Source of the DNA: Hippasteria phrygiana
Lineage: Eukaryota > Echinodermata > Asteroidea > Valvatida > Goniasteridae
Length of the DNA: 64,000 nucleotides
NCBI GenBank assembly: GCA_037893225.1
Contig: JAZGUH010000197.1
Location: 744,001-808,000, forward strand
Direction: 5' to 3'
The position numbers and the translations under genes are program-made. Below the pieces are notes generated by a model. It worked only from the letters and a program-made list of their open reading frames with translations, ran no database searches and was not told the DNA's origin. Within the stretch, counting starts at the first letter, position 1, and each line of letters begins with the position of its first letter. Shown piece by piece: positions 10,453 through 21,957 of the stretch.

Positions 10453-11152
10453 GGGGCCATTCAAATGTTTCAATGTTTTAAAATTTCGATTTCTTTTCGA
10501 AAATGTGGGTGGGTGGGTCAAAGTAAAGTATTAAAAATCGAAATTGACTTTTTAATAAAAAACAAAGAAAAATTCAAAGAAATGCTCTTTTGACTTGCCA
10601 ATTCCACTCCCGCATTTCGATTCGTTTGTCATTTTTTTCAACCCAGACTATACCCGTACGGCCTATGCGTAGTCTTAGACGTTGTATCATCCGTTGTTCA
10701 ACCTCCATGGTTCAACAGAGTGGTTATTCTATACTTCAGAGACTGGTCTTATGGCTTTTTGGCATTTGGCACAGCACTACCGTACCGGGCTGCACATTAT
10801 TGATTAGACATAAAAGCATGAAGGAAGAAACATCTTACATATACAACGACTGCCATCGTCTTTGCTTTAAATGTACAATTATAGCATAGCAAGAATTCCT
10901 CTTTTTGCCTAAAACATTTAGTTAGAAAATGCTTTATGTAATGTCCTTCAAACATTCAAAATGATGAAGTAACGTTTGTATAAATATAATCACAATACAT
11001 CTTTAGAGTATTTGAAATGCAAATATGGGTGTCTGAGATCAAGAGAGTAAAATTCAACAGACATATTTATATTCTCCCTAAGTCATGCATCAAAATATAC
11101 CCAATCGAGTACGCACTGTAGACTGGTTCCCGTCTCTACTGCTATCAATTAA

Positions 11153-11951
11153 AGGGCCTGTCACACCTAGCCGATTTGGCTCGCCGGAGCTATACCAGAG
11201 CAAAAATTTGGCGATTTTCGGGGATAGATACTAGTACGGCAGCGCAACGGTATCACATCGCTAAGAACGGTAGTACATCGTCAGGACATCGTCAGAACAT
11301 CGGCGAAAAATTTAGCAACGGCAGGCGACGATAGAAATTTTTGAACATGCTCAACAATTTCTAACGTTGCGCTGCCGGAGCGAGCAACAGGACTACAACG
11401 GCAGTACAACGGCAGTACTCCGGTATGGCCTTGTTAATGTCGGTAGAGCACCGGCAGCAGCCCGTAATGGATCGGCGGCTCTCCGGTGGCCTCAATGTGT
11501 ACCGTACTGGTACCGATGTGATACCGTAGTACTACCGAATACCACCGGCCGCGGCGCCGCTTCGGCGATACTTTGGTATCACATCGGTAGCACATCGGTA
11601 GTGCATCGGCAGCACAACGGCAGCGCAACGGTATCACTCCGCTATAGCTCCGGTCAACGGTGGCACATCGGTAGAACAACGGCGGCGCATCAGTATAACA
11701 TCGGCGGCGCATCGGTAACACTAAGGTGACAGAAAAGTGGTATTCGGTAGCACATCGGCTCTTATATCGGTAGGACAACGGTAGAACAACGGTATCACAA
11801 CGGGAACGCCGGTACTACATCGGTATTGCTACGGCCAATTTTGATTTTTCAAGTGCTTTCTCGCCGGAGCTCCGCCGATTTTCTCGCCGTTGTTAATTTT
11901 GTGCTCCGGTTTAGTCCCGGCGAGGTACATCGGTAGTGTGTGACAGGCCCT
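11153..11951. mobile_element. Nested Harbinger-type MITE with repetitive core (799 bp)
   Basis: The ends are inverted, AGGGCCTGTCACACC and its complement at the right (gtgtgacaggccct), with TAA on both sides (11150-11152, 11952-11954). It sits inside the 10453-12565 element and is therefore younger. The interior consists of degenerate ~12-bp repeats. It has no real coding capacity, although the repeats leave ORFs open on both strands. Confidence 0.7.
11215..11830. repeat. Degenerate minisatellite of ~11-13-bp CATCGGTAG-type units
   Basis: Words such as cacatcggtag, caacggcag and caacggtatcac follow each other dozens of times with 11-13-base spacing. The array lies entirely inside the 11153-11951 element. 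Its strict word structure explains the long open frames on both strands here. Confidence 0.8.
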
Positions 11952-13497
11952 TAAATACCGCAGCAGAGATGGGAACTGTGCTTATTAGCATATGCGTTGC
12001 TTGCTCGTGTTGCGCGCGAAGCCCTGGGAAAACGATACGGGGACATGCGTGATTTTTACACGAATGTCAACTTTAAATGGAGTATTGTGTGGCTTTAACT
12101 TCAAGAATTTTGGAAGTTGCTGAAAAAATGTACTTGTGACTTGAATTGAAAAAAATTACTTGGTAAAAAGGTTGGCTGCAAATTATGGGTGGACGATCTG
12201 AGTGGCGATATTGTGACAGAGAGCTTTGTTTGGCGGTGTTAAGTTTTTGAAAGTTGTTTAGGCCTATATGCGTTTGTACATTAGGATTTTAAGATCGCTA
12301 ACCGTTCACAACATTTTTATCATGCCGTAATTTGTAGACGATTTTATCGCCATATCGGCGATATAGCGGGGGAAAAAATTTCGACTACGAAAACAAAATA
12401 AGTATCGCCAGCGCTAGGTCAGAAGCTGATTATGAAACACTAGAAGTCATCAGGGCACATGTTAAAGTGGGGGAGATCCACAGCTGCATCATGCTGTCAT
12501 GAAACTGGGCATTTTATTATTTTTCTAATTGAAATTTTAAAACATTGAACATTTTGAATGGCCCCTAACTCAAGAATACTGTAATCATTTTAAATACCTT
12601 AAAAAGTCATAAAAAAATGCAGAAAAGAGTTCTGCTTCTAATGATGCGTCATTTAGTGGCACACGACGTTTGCTTTAATATAGGTTTTCCCGGCTATTTA
12701 AAAAAAAATCATTCATATTCGCTAACTCTAACAATAAATTTCGTCTGAGAAAAAAACTCACATGTTTTTACTAAAGCGATTTGGTCATCATTTACTATTC
12801 AATTTCAAAGTTCGGTCACCACATTTAGCACAGTGTCGAGAATATTCGTCATTCCAGATCAACTTCGTCTAAGCTGTTGCCGAATGGCAGCATTCAGAGA
12901 TTGAATTCGTTTTATATCAATCAATATAAAACTGTTGTTAAGTAAATTTGTCTGGCGTGTGCTATATACAAGCATTTAATTTAAATTTATAATGTTAACT
13001 TTAATTTAAAGTGCAATAATATAGGTTTTCCCGGTTAATTTCGCACTTCTGTCATTTAAAATTGCTTAAAAGAAAGTTTAATTTCGTCAAAGAGGGGTCA
13101 CTCGCCCCAAATGTTGATTCCAATTTCGAAATAAAACCACTAGATTTCACTTTCAAAGCATTGTAATTCACGAAAAAAACCATTCTTATTCGTCCTATTT
13201 ATCGTCATTTTCGTCTCACTCCGGGAATGGCGTTGAATTGGAAAAGCAAATTCGTTTTTTGTCATTCATTTTACCGATTTTAGTCATTCAATTTCGTCAG
13301 TGGCATGATTGAAGAGTTTATGAAAGGCAAGTTACCGGTCATCTTCTGGTGGTTTTTGTAATGAGCATTCAATGAAATGATTTTATCATGCAAATTCAGT
13401 AAGATTGCATGAAATTCAAGGAATGCGAGGCAATCCTATAAATATAGTGGTGCGTTTCAGCTTTTTCTTGTCATTCGGGTTTGAAACTTGGGAAAAC

Positions 13498-14581
13498 ATG
13501 GCTGCCAATGCCGGAAATCAGAGAGGCAGATACAGTACAACATCCAATGCAGACAGAAATCGCATCATAGATGCCTTTGAAGCTCATCACCTGGACTACT
13601 TGGCTGTAGCAGACACACTCGGGGTGAAGCGCCAAACAGCCCGCAGCATTGTCCAGACTTATCTCCGGGAGAACAGACGGAGAAGACGACCCAAAACAGA
13701 CCAGGAGATGAGAGACTGCATTCGTGACAACTTGGAAGCCAACCCACTGTTGACTTTGAACCAGCTTAATTCCAGACTAAGAGAGCAACTACCCAACAAG
13801 CCGTATATCTCCCCAACTATACACTCGCCCGCAATATAGACGGAATGCTCATCACCTTGAAGCTCGCCCAAGACGTGCCACAAGCTCGCAGTCAGGATAG
13901 GGTCCTGCAACAACGACAGGAATATGCACGTTGGTTTCTGAGACATGGAATTGTCGGTCAGTGCATCTTCATAGATGAATGCGGCTACAACATTTGGACA
14001 AGGAAATCATATGGAAGAGCAGCTAAAGGACAACCCGTTCGGAGAGTAGTCAACAACCAGCGGGGGAACAACTGCAACGTTACATTCGCCACCTCTCGTG
14101 AAGTTGGACTTGTACACCACTCCACCAACCTCCAAACCACTACCCGTGAAACTTTTGAGAACTTCTTACAGGGAACAGCTGAAGCCTGTCAGTTAATGTT
14201 CCCACCCGAAGAACATCTGTACTTTGTGTCCGACAACGCCAGACCTCATGTCCGTGCTGAACTTCCCCCTGGGAACGACAACATTGAACTGAAGCGGCTG
14301 CCCCGTACTCTTTATTCCTCAATCCTGTGGAAATGGCACATTCCTGCTTCAAAGCTGGTATCAAGCGACTGTTGGGACTCCCAGAGTGGCAAGCTAGAGT
14401 AGGCGACCATCAGGCTGCTGCAAGAGAGGGCCTGAACATGCAGGCATGGAGAGCACGTCTGCTATTGGAAGCAGCTCAACAGAATGTTGATGAGATCACA
14501 CATGAAAAGTGTCAGAGATGGTTCAACCACACACAGACCTACCTACCCAGATGCCTGGCTAGGGAGGAGATAGAAGGATAA
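13498..14581 (+). pseudogene. IS630/Tc1-like DDE transposase, two frameshifts
   Basis: The start at 13498 gives an N-terminal helix-turn-helix region (RNRIIDAFEAHHLDYLAVAD, then LGVKRQTARSIV) at residues ~20-60. After a frameshift near 13818 come the first catalytic motif FIDECGYNIW (about 13965) and the second, VSDNARPH (about 14230). After a second frameshift near 14308 comes LFLNPVEMAHSCFKA with the third acidic residue. The C-terminus ends at 14581. All three acids of the DDE site are visible. Length once joined, about 360 residues, fits the family. It would cut and paste the flanking element. Confidence 0.85.
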
Positions 14582-14954
14582 AGATAATTCACGAAGAAAG
14601 AACATTACCTTTTGTGATTGAACATAAACCTCAAATCAAAACAAGAAATGTTGTTAAAATGCATTGCATTATTTATCTTTACGCCGGTAATTTTCTTCGC
14701 CCTTATGAATTGAACATGAACATCGTACAACACGAGTTATGTTTCGCATTTATATGCCATAAATTTGTATACAAAGCATTGGCCCTTAATCTAATTAACA
14801 AGAGAAAGTCAAATAACAATGAGTTATGTAATTATTGCGAAATGTTTATGCCTGATTTCTTCGGCCTATTTCTTTTATTTGATTTTGAATCACAACAAAA
14901 ATGACGTCCAAATAACAGCTAATTCAAACCATCTTAACGATAAATTCAATGACG
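14582..14954. other. 3' non-coding part of the transposon
   Basis: This AT-rich sequence between the transposase stop and the right inverted repeat contains no recognisable gene. Confidence 0.5.
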
Positions 14955-15820
14955 AAATTGAATGATTAAATCGGTAAAATGAATGACAAAAAACGAATTT
15001 GCTTTTCAATTTAACGCCATTCCCGGAGTGAGACGAAAATGACGATAAATAGGACGAATAGGAATGTTTTTTTCGTGAATTACAATGCTCTGAAAGTGAA
15101 ATCTAGTCGGGTGTTATTTCGAAATTGGAATCAACATTTGGGGCGAGTGACCCCTCTTTGACGAAATTAAACTTTCTTTTAAGCAATTTTAAATGACAGA
15201 AGTGCGAAATTAACCGGAAAACCTATACATTCACAACAAAAGTGTACAATTAACAAGGACAGCAAAACAAAGTTCTTTTCAGTTTTATAATGAATAAAAA
15301 GAGTGAAAAAATAAAGATGACCATGCAAAAAACAAACAGTCGATGACCCTTATTTTCCTTTGATACATTTCTGTGTAGGCTAACTATAATGAGTCTATAC
15401 CATATTTTTAAGAAAATTGATTCGAAAGAAACAAGCAATAGGCCTATATTTATGAATAACAGGGAAAGAACAGAAAAAACAGTGGAGAAATTATACTCAT
15501 CTGCGACCTTTATGCCTTCTGCAGAAGATGTCGTAATGAAGTGTATCGAAATTGAACAAACTTGTCTGTCGCAAAAGACGAATTTGTTTTCTGAATAAAA
15601 CTGTCCGGCGTAGACGAGACGAAATTGAATACCGGTACTCCTCGCCGAAAATGGGCGTTCGTGGATTGAATTCGATTGAACAACAATTGAAATTGTATGA
15701 CAAAAGACGAAATTAAACCTTGGAAGTGCACTAAATCGATGCTGATGGACAAATTTAAATATTTAAAACGGTGAATTCGAATAATAAATGTTTTAAAATA
15801 GCCTGGAAAACCTATAATAA

Positions 15821-16142
15821 GGGGAGACAAAAATATGAGATTTGTCGAATTGGGTGCAAAAATGAAAGTGGCACTTTTGTTATGCAGACTCAATATTGCA
15901 TTGAAACTGTGTGTACAAACGTGTTCATTAATGTCAACACTAAACATGGTTTTCAAAACTGCTGCTGAAATCATGAGGTGTTGTTTATACACTAATCCAT
16001 TAAGTAGAAAATCATTTTATCTGACAAATAATATGATTCTTAAAATTACTTGCAAATAAAAAAGTTGCATGCAATTGTGTACTCAACTTAATGCCACTTT
16101 TATTTTTTGCACCTAATTCGACAAATCTCATTATTTCTCCCC
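15821..16142. mobile_element. Harbinger-type MITE (322 bp), TAA flanked
   Basis: Inverted ends of ~55 bp begin GGGGAGACAAAAATATGAG and end in its imperfect complement TTATTTCTCCCC. TAA lies on both sides (15818-15820, 16143-16145). It is inserted immediately beside the right end of the 12683-15812 element. There is no coding sequence. Confidence 0.7.
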
Positions 16143-16452
16143 TAAAACAAACGTCGTGTACCACAAATGACGCATCATTAGAAGCAGAACCGTTCTCTGC
16201 ATTTATGACTTTTTAAGGTGTTTAAAATGATTACGGTACAGTTTTATTGAGTTACTCAAAAAAATATAAGGCGGGAACTTTCTTTTTTGGCCGAGTGTAT
16301 TTAAATGGTCCTATGCGGAAACAGTCCTCGAATCTTCCAAGAAATATTTTACTACAAAAGGTATTGGCCGCCAAAACAACTGTCTAACCAGTTGGAATAA
16401 TTACCACACGAACTCTCAACAGATGAAACCGAGGTAGACCAAAATAGTCCGC
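16124..16452 (+). repeat. Left copy of 329-bp duplication flanking Gypsy-C
   Basis: This segment, aatctcattatttctcc to aaaatagtccgc, is repeated without a length change at 21958-22286. By eye they differ at only about 7 positions. The left copy ends exactly at the start of the Gypsy-C 5' LTR. Confidence 0.9.
16146..16256. repeat. Right arm of a ~105-bp inverted repeat with 12569-12678
   Basis: The sequence aacaaacgtcgtgtaccac through gattacggtacag is the inverted counterpart of 12569-12678, including shared words atgacgcatcattagaag and tgcatttatgactttt. The two arms flank the whole stack of elements between 12683 and 16142, suggesting the remains of a still older inverted-repeat element. Confidence 0.65.
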
Positions 16453-16614
16453 TGTAGTAAACTGCTTTATATACATGCAATGTCACGTGATCCACATAGA
16501 AAGTACATTGCGCCCTCTATTGATTGCATAGTGAATAACCTAATAAACGAATTACTCTTAACATGGCAGCCATCTTGTAGACCGCGTGTCCGTGTTTCTT
16601 CTCAGTATATGACA
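16453..16614 (+). repeat. Gypsy-C 5' LTR
   Basis: It starts TGTAGTAAAC and ends ATGACA, and a direct copy lies at 21797-21957. Confidence 0.9.
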
Positions 16615-16619
16615 TATTT

Positions 16620-16632
16620 TGGCGACGAGGAT
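16620..16632 (+). promoter_or_regulatory. Gypsy-C primer-binding site region
   Basis: TGGCGACGAGGAT lies five bases after the 5' LTR end. The same motif follows the LTR in many Mag-type elements and is where a tRNA primes minus-strand DNA. I did not identify the tRNA. Confidence 0.65.
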
Positions 16633-16701
16633 GCTGGATCTTGTATTCCACATTAAATCGATAGTTCCACTAGAGTATTAGGAACATATAGAAGAAGCAC
16701 T

Positions 16702-17555
16702 ATGGCTCTCATGATCGGAAAAATAGGTGAATTTCGCGAGGGAGAGGAAACGTTCGAATGCTAGCTACCTGGAGAGGCTCGAACAATTCTTCGCGGCTAA
16801 CTCCATAGCGGATGACCGGGCGGTGAGTGTGTTCTTAACGGTGATCGGCCCCAAGGCCTACGGTCTTCTCAAGAACTTGGTGTCACCTAGTAAACCAGGT
16901 GAGAAACCCTTCGAAGAGTTGAAAACCACTCTCAAGAATCATTACAACCCGGAACCCCTCGTGATAGCTGAGCGTTATAAGTTCCACAAGCGTGAACAAA
17001 AAGAAGGCGAAACTGTGGCAAATTATGTTGTCGAAATAAAGAGACTTGCTCGTACTTGCCGTTTTGGTACTTTCCTGAATGAGGCTCTCCGAGATCGCCT
17101 GGTTTGTGGACTGATTAACACTCAGAGTCAAAAGAGATTGTTGACTGAAAAACAGTTAACATTTGACAAAGCGGTGGAAATTGCCACTGCCATGGAGCTG
17201 GCTAACAAGCAAACCAAATAATTTAGTCACTTTGGTGCATCTTCGACAACAGGCTTGCATGGGAATAGTAAATATATGACTGTTCACAAGTTGAAAGCCA
17301 AGTTTTCACGTAAAGACACAACAAAGACAGCTTTTGACAAGCACAAGAAAAAGGATCATCCAACTTCAAGTGCATCTGGGGGCACTTGCTACCGTTGCAC
17401 AGAGCCCCATGATCCAAACCAGTGCCCATACAAGACTTATGTGTGTCACATTTGCAAGAAAATGGGACACATCGCAAAGGCTTGCAGAAAACGACGGACA
17501 GACTACAGGAACAAGACAAGGAATGTCAAGTTCGTCGCAGCTGCAGATGTTCTAG
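16702..17555 (+). pseudogene. Gypsy-C gag with two zinc knuckles
   Basis: The first ATG (16702) opens a frame that shifts near 16760. The capsid-like part follows (LERLEQFFAANSI, later FHKREQKEGETVANYV and an LRDRLVCGL motif), typical of Mag-type gag. After a stop at 17219 the frame resumes with CYRCTEPHDPNQC and CHICKKMGHIAKAC (17388-17485), two knuckles in tandem. The frame is broken by an insertion near 17560. Gag coats the element RNA. Confidence 0.85.
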
Positions 17556-17559
17556 CTAG

Positions 17560-18350
17560 TGCACATCTCTTTCAGAACCATGTCCTTAGCAATATTTTCC
17601 TCGACACAGCGAGAACTGTCTTAAAACCTGGATAATAATAGTTGCTGAACTGTTTCCATCACTTGAATGATAAATAAAACCAGAAATATTAACTACTTAC
17701 GTATATTTTGGCTAAAATTGAGGAGTCCTTTGTTACCAAAACGTCAACAAATCCGACTGTCTTTTCATTGCCTCATGCATACACATTTTCTTCCTGCTTT
17801 AAACATCGCCACCATGCGGTCATTTGAAGACATGTTGATCGTGTCCCCAACCCACAATACCATCGATATTGTATAGGCCTACGACTGTTTTATGTAATAT
17901 TTAAGTATATAATTATACTTTCATTGTTGATGCATATCTCAACTAATAATATCAACACCAAACTGTCGTCTGGTATAGTATATATTGAACATGGAAAATA
18001 AAGGTGGTGAAAGCGTACCCGACCATTGCTAGGCGCTGGTAACAATGCGTGCTACTTAATGCAAAGTACCTGCATTGACCTGTGACATGTGTTTACACTC
18101 TGACAGTCATTTTGTGTGCTTCAGTGTGTGTTGACGAATCCAGACCTAAAAAAATTAGCTGTAAAAACGTGAGTTGTCATTATTTTAATATTCACCTTTT
18201 CATCATTTGGTGCATATAGGTCTATACTTCATACTGTGTCAGTTATACTTCAATATTGAATATATTATAAGATTTTTCGTATCTGAAAAAAAAATTGCCA
18301 TTTTTGTTAGTGCGTGTTTTCTAGCGTTATGTACAACATAACGCTAGGAT
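17560..18350. mobile_element. ~790-bp insertion of unknown type in Gypsy-C gag
   Basis: Gag coding stops at gttctagcta (about 17550-17559) and resumes after cctagcta (about 18352). CTAGCTA on both sides suggests a ~7-bp duplication. The interior is AT-rich and non-coding. Near its right end is a 27-base palindrome, ctagcgttatgt and its complement around ACA (about 18321-18347), followed by gatcatccTAG. The hairpin recalls a Helitron 3' end, but no TC start or A/T target context is clear. Confidence 0.55.
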
Positions 18351-18351
18351 C

Positions 18352-20160
18352 ATCCTAGCTACAGATGTTCCAGATGGGAGTAATGATGACAAAAGGGAGT
18401 TTGACTTCTATACCATCAAGGAATCATCAAAGAAGTCCGGCATCTTACTAGATGTGGAGATTGCTGGAAAACCAATCCAGATGGAATTGGATACAGGAGC
18501 TGCTGTTACTGTCATGTCGGAGGCAACCGTCAATGATAAGCTACAAGGACTGCAGCTAAGTCCGTCCTCAGTAAAACTACGTACTTACGCTGGAGATTCT
18601 ATCAGCGTGGTGGGCCAAGCTACTGTTCCTGTCAAGTACAAGGACCAACAGTACCAGCTTCCGCTCTACGTGGTATCTGAAAATAAACCGGCTGTTCTTG
18701 GTCGCCAGTGGCTCGAGAAGATAAAAGTCGACTGGAACAGTATCTTTAAGGTGGAGACAACTAGCGGCATACCTGCACTCCATACAGTTGACGAGATCAT
18801 CTCGCAACACAAAGCTGTGTTTTCTGAAGTGGGGAAGTCGATCAAAGGATTCAAGGCATCGATGGATATTCCTGAGAACGTGAAACCGATCTACTTCAAG
18901 CACAGACCGGTTCCTTATGCCCTAAGGAGCAAGGTTGAACAGGAACTGAAACGTCTCGAAGAGGCAGGAGTCATCTCCAAAGTTGAACAGAGTGACTGGG
19001 CATCACCCATTGTGGTTGTGCCAAAACAAGATGGGAACATTCGGCTCTGTGGTGATTATAAAGTGACTGTAAACAAAGTTCTAACCGAAACACACCATAC
19101 CTTGCCAAATGTAGATGACCTGTTTGCTACCTTAGAGGGGGTAAGGTTTTCTCAACGCTAGATCTCACAAATGCGTACCTCCAACTTGAGTTGGACAGTA
19201 AGTCCAAAGAGTATTTAGTGATAAACACACATGTGGGGTTGTTTCAGTTCAATCGACTCCCATTTAGAGTGTCCTCAGCACCTGGTATTTTCCAAACATG
19301 TAATGGATAAAATCCTACAGGGTATTCCTGGGGTAGTGTGCTATTTGGATGACATACTCATTTCCGCTCCATCTAAGCGTGAGCACATCGAGGATTAAGT
19401 GAGGTGCTCCAACGTTTGGAGAAGTATGGTGTGAGAGTAAAGTCACAGAAATGTGAATTTGGTAAACCATCAGTAGTATACCTAGGTCACAAGTTGGATG
19501 GGGAAGGGCTCCACCCAACTTTGGAAAAATTAGAGGCCATCGTGCAAGCGCCCAGTCCCAAAAATGTGAGCGAGCTGCGATCTTACCTTGGGTTGCTAAA
19601 TTGCTATGGGAAATTTCTCCCAAATGCTGCGACTGTCATACATCCACTAAATGCTCTGCTTCAGAAAAGTGCAACATGGGACTGGACGAGTGCATGCGAA
19701 GAAGCTTTCTTAGAGAGTAAGAAATTGTTATTGAATAGCTCTTTGCTGGTCCATTACGATGTAAACAGGGAACTCCGGCTTGCATGCGATGCTTCAGCAT
19801 ACGGAGTAGGAGCAGTGATCTCTCACATCATGCCAAATGGTGATGAGCGGCCCATTGCTTTTGCATCACGTACGCTTAGCAAAAGTGAACGCAACTATGC
19901 TAGATTGAACGCGAGGCATTAGCGCTAATTTTTGGCGTTAAGAAATTTCATAAATTTCTGTATGGTCGCAATTTCACACTGATTACTGACCATAAGCCTT
20001 TGACGGCTATTCTACACCCAGAGTCCCCTGTTCCTACTTTGGCAGCTGCTCGAATGCAGCGATGGGCGTTGATATTATCTGCCTGCCAGTATAAGATTGA
20101 GCACCGTAAATCAGCTGATCATGGAAATGCAGACATGTTGTCTAGATTACCTCTGACAAA
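18352..20160 (+). pseudogene. Gypsy-C protease, reverse transcriptase and RNase H
   Basis: Protease: MELDTGAAVTVMSE with intact DTG (about 18481-18520) and AVLGRQWLEK. RT: RLCGDYKVTVNKV, then after a frameshift near 19150 STLDLTNAYLQLEL and CYLDDILISAPS (about 19340-19375). A further shift precedes YLGHKLDGEGLHP (about 19480). RNase H: LACDASAYGVGAVISH (about 19780), then after a stop at 19920 TDHKPLTAILH and HGNADMLSRLP. Catalytic aspartates are preserved throughout, so inactivation is through frame damage only. Confidence 0.9.
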
Positions 20161-21622
20161 TAATAGGGTTGATGAAGCTGAAGTAAACTACTTCTCCTGT
20201 GTAGATGAACTACCCATAACAGCTGAGGATGTTGGGAAAGAAACACTTAAGGATCCAGTACTGGCCAGGGTTTATGACTATGTGATGAATGGTTGGCCCA
20301 ATCATGTATCGGACAAAGACATACAGCCGTATTTTGTTCGCAGGCATGAGTTGTCTGCTGAAAAGGGATGTATACTGTGGGGCCTTAGAGTTGTGATTCC
20401 GTTTAAATATAGGCCCACATTGTTGAATGACCTACATGAACAACATCTCGGTATTTGTCACATGAAGCCATTTGCCCGTAGTTATCTATGGTGGCCAAAT
20501 CTTGACCAGGATATTCAGAACTTGGTTAATGAGTGTAGCATATGCTTATCGGTGCGAAATACACCGCAAGTTGCACCCTTGCAGACATGGGATTAGCCAA
20601 CTCGTGTATAGCAAAGATTACATATTGATGATGCAGAGTTGAAGGGTCAACAATTGTTCATTATCATAGACAGCCACTCAAAGTGGGTTGAAGTTTACCC
20701 TATGACTACTACAACCACCAGCAAAACACTTGACATCTTACGGAGATTGTTCAGTGCATATGGATTGCCAGAGGAAATTGTATCCGATAATGGCCCCCAG
20801 TTTACTTCAATGGAGTTTCAGGAATTCATGAGTAAAAATGGGATTAGGCACAAGCGTGTAGCACCTTACCATACAGCCTCCAATGGGGCAGCTGAACGCA
20901 CTGTTTAAACAGTGAAAAAGGCACTCATAAAGCAGATGCTAGATCCGAAAAAGCGAGATTTGTCAATCCATCACAAATTGGCTAATTGTCTGATTTGCTA
21001 CCGCAACACACCTCAGTCTACAACCGGAAGAACTCCGGCTGAATTGTTTTTAAAGAGAGACCCTCGAACTAGGCTCTCTCTACTGAAACCAAACCTAGCA
21101 CAAAAAGTGAATGAAAATCAGGAAAAACAAAGATAATACCATGACAAGGGTAGAGTTAAGGAACGAGTACTTGAACTTGGTCAAAGAGTCAGAGTCAAAA
21201 GTAATGTTGGTGGGTTGATTAAGTGGTTTCCAGGAAGAATAACCAAAGTGTGTAGCCCTCGTACGTATTTAGTGCACATGTATTCAAATGGGAAAACAAG
21301 ATTTGTGCACATTGATCACGTGTTAAAGTCACAAGAGCAGTATATAGAGGGACACAGTGATGTTGTCACATCAGTAGTTGACTATTCTCTATCTACATCA
21401 GTGGAAAAAACGAGTAACGGTGCTTCTGTAGTAAGTGAATCTGTTGGAACCCAGGTTCAGTCTAAGCCACCAGAAATTCAGGAAAATCAAGCTAAAACTT
21501 CTGTTCAAGGTCAACCCGAAATTGTTAGTGAAAAAGCTGGGATCTCTGTGGGTAGCCCTCCAAGTACTCAGGAAAGACGATACCCACTGAGAATTCGAAA
21601 GATTAGATTTGTAAACCAGTAG
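20161..21622 (+). pseudogene. Gypsy-C integrase
   Basis: The zinc domain HEQHLGICHMKPFAR to CSICLSVRN ends at a stop near 20595. The core follows with HIDDAEL (first aspartate), IVSDNGPQFTS (second) and TASNGAAERTV (glutamate), then a stop at 20906. The C-terminal part includes LGQRVRVKSNVGGLIKWFPG and ends at 21622. It has four in-frame interruptions. The layout and C-terminal GxxIxWFPG-like segment fit Mag-type integrases. Confidence 0.9.
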
Positions 21623-21784
21623 AGTTAAATTGTACCGGACACAAGAAACATAACTCAAACAATATGTACATTGTACATGTATTATTTAACTTTATTTCTT
21701 TGTGATGATTACAACTGGTTGTTAATACATTCACATCATATGATTATGTAAAAAAAATAGCATTCTTTTTAGTACTATCTTTTT

Positions 21785-21796
21785 AAGGGGGAGGAA
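21785..21796 (+). promoter_or_regulatory. Gypsy-C polypurine tract
   Basis: AAGGGGGAGGAA directly precedes the TGTAG start of the 3' LTR, the expected place for plus-strand priming. Confidence 0.8.
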
Positions 21797-21957
21797 TGTA
21801 GTAAACTGCTTCATATACATGCAATGTCACGTGATCCACATAGAAAGTACATTGCGCCCTCTATTGATTGTATAGTGAATAACCTAATAAACAATTACTC
21901 TTAACATGGCAGCCGTCTTGTAGACCGCGTGTCCGTGTTTCTTCTCAGTATATGACA
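21797..21957 (+). repeat. Gypsy-C 3' LTR
   Basis: This is the direct copy of 16453-16614, ending ATGACA at 21957. Its last GACA also precedes the left copy of the 329-bp duplication (16120-16123). Confidence 0.9.

Larger units (their letters stand above)
10453..12565. mobile_element. Harbinger-type non-autonomous element (2.1 kb) flanked by TAA
   Basis: Inverted ends GGGGCCATTCAAATG (10453) and CATTTTGAATGGCCCC-like sequence (ending 12565) are extended by a partly matching attgaaattttaaaac segment. TAA flanks both sides (10450-10452, 12566-12568), the 3-bp duplication typical of PIF/Harbinger. The interior has no transposase and is itself interrupted at 11153-11951. The ORF at 10590-10889 has no recognisable domain and I do not call it. 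Confidence 0.65.
13024..15223 (+). mobile_element. Tc1/mariner/IS630-type transposon with ~255-bp TIRs and transposase remnant
   Basis: Long inverted repeats (about 13024-13290 and 14955-15223) begin GGTTTTCCCGGTTAATTTCGC. TATA or TA flanks both ends (13020-13023, 15224-15227). A decayed DDE transposase lies between them on the plus strand. The match of the two arms is high, so this copy is younger than the element it sits in. Confidence 0.8.
12683..15812. mobile_element. Outer Tc1/mariner-type element, GGTTTTCCCGG ends, TATA flanks
   Basis: The left end GGTTTTCCCGGCTATTTAAAA (12683) has its inverted partner TTTTAAAATAGCC-GGAAAACC ending at 15812. TATA lies on both sides (12679-12682, 15813-15816). 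Subterminal regions repeat words like tcattcaatttcgtc. A second element with the same first 11 bases is inserted at 13024-15223. Once that is removed only ~920 bp of non-coding sequence remains. Confidence 0.65.
16453..21957 (+). mobile_element. Gypsy-C: Mag/SURL-like Ty3/gypsy LTR retrotransposon
   Basis: Short LTRs (~162 bp, TGTAGTAAACTG to TATATGACA) flank a plus-strand gag-protease-RT-RNase H-integrase order. A primer-binding region TGGCGACGAGGAT follows the 5' LTR and a polypurine tract precedes the 3' LTR. Short LTRs, this primer region and two zinc knuckles fit the Mag clade, which includes sea-urchin SURL elements. The LTRs differ at four bases plus one indel. Gag is interrupted by a ~790-bp insertion and there are several stops and frameshifts. 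Confidence 0.9.

Noticed and set aside
11367..11778. 120- and 114-codon ORFs on both strands
   Set aside because: Both are products of the ~12-bp repeat array, which has few stop codons in any frame.
17560..18350. Helitron assignment
   Set aside because: A 3' hairpin is present, but no clear TC start, the end is not a clean CTRR before T, and an apparent target duplication argues against it.
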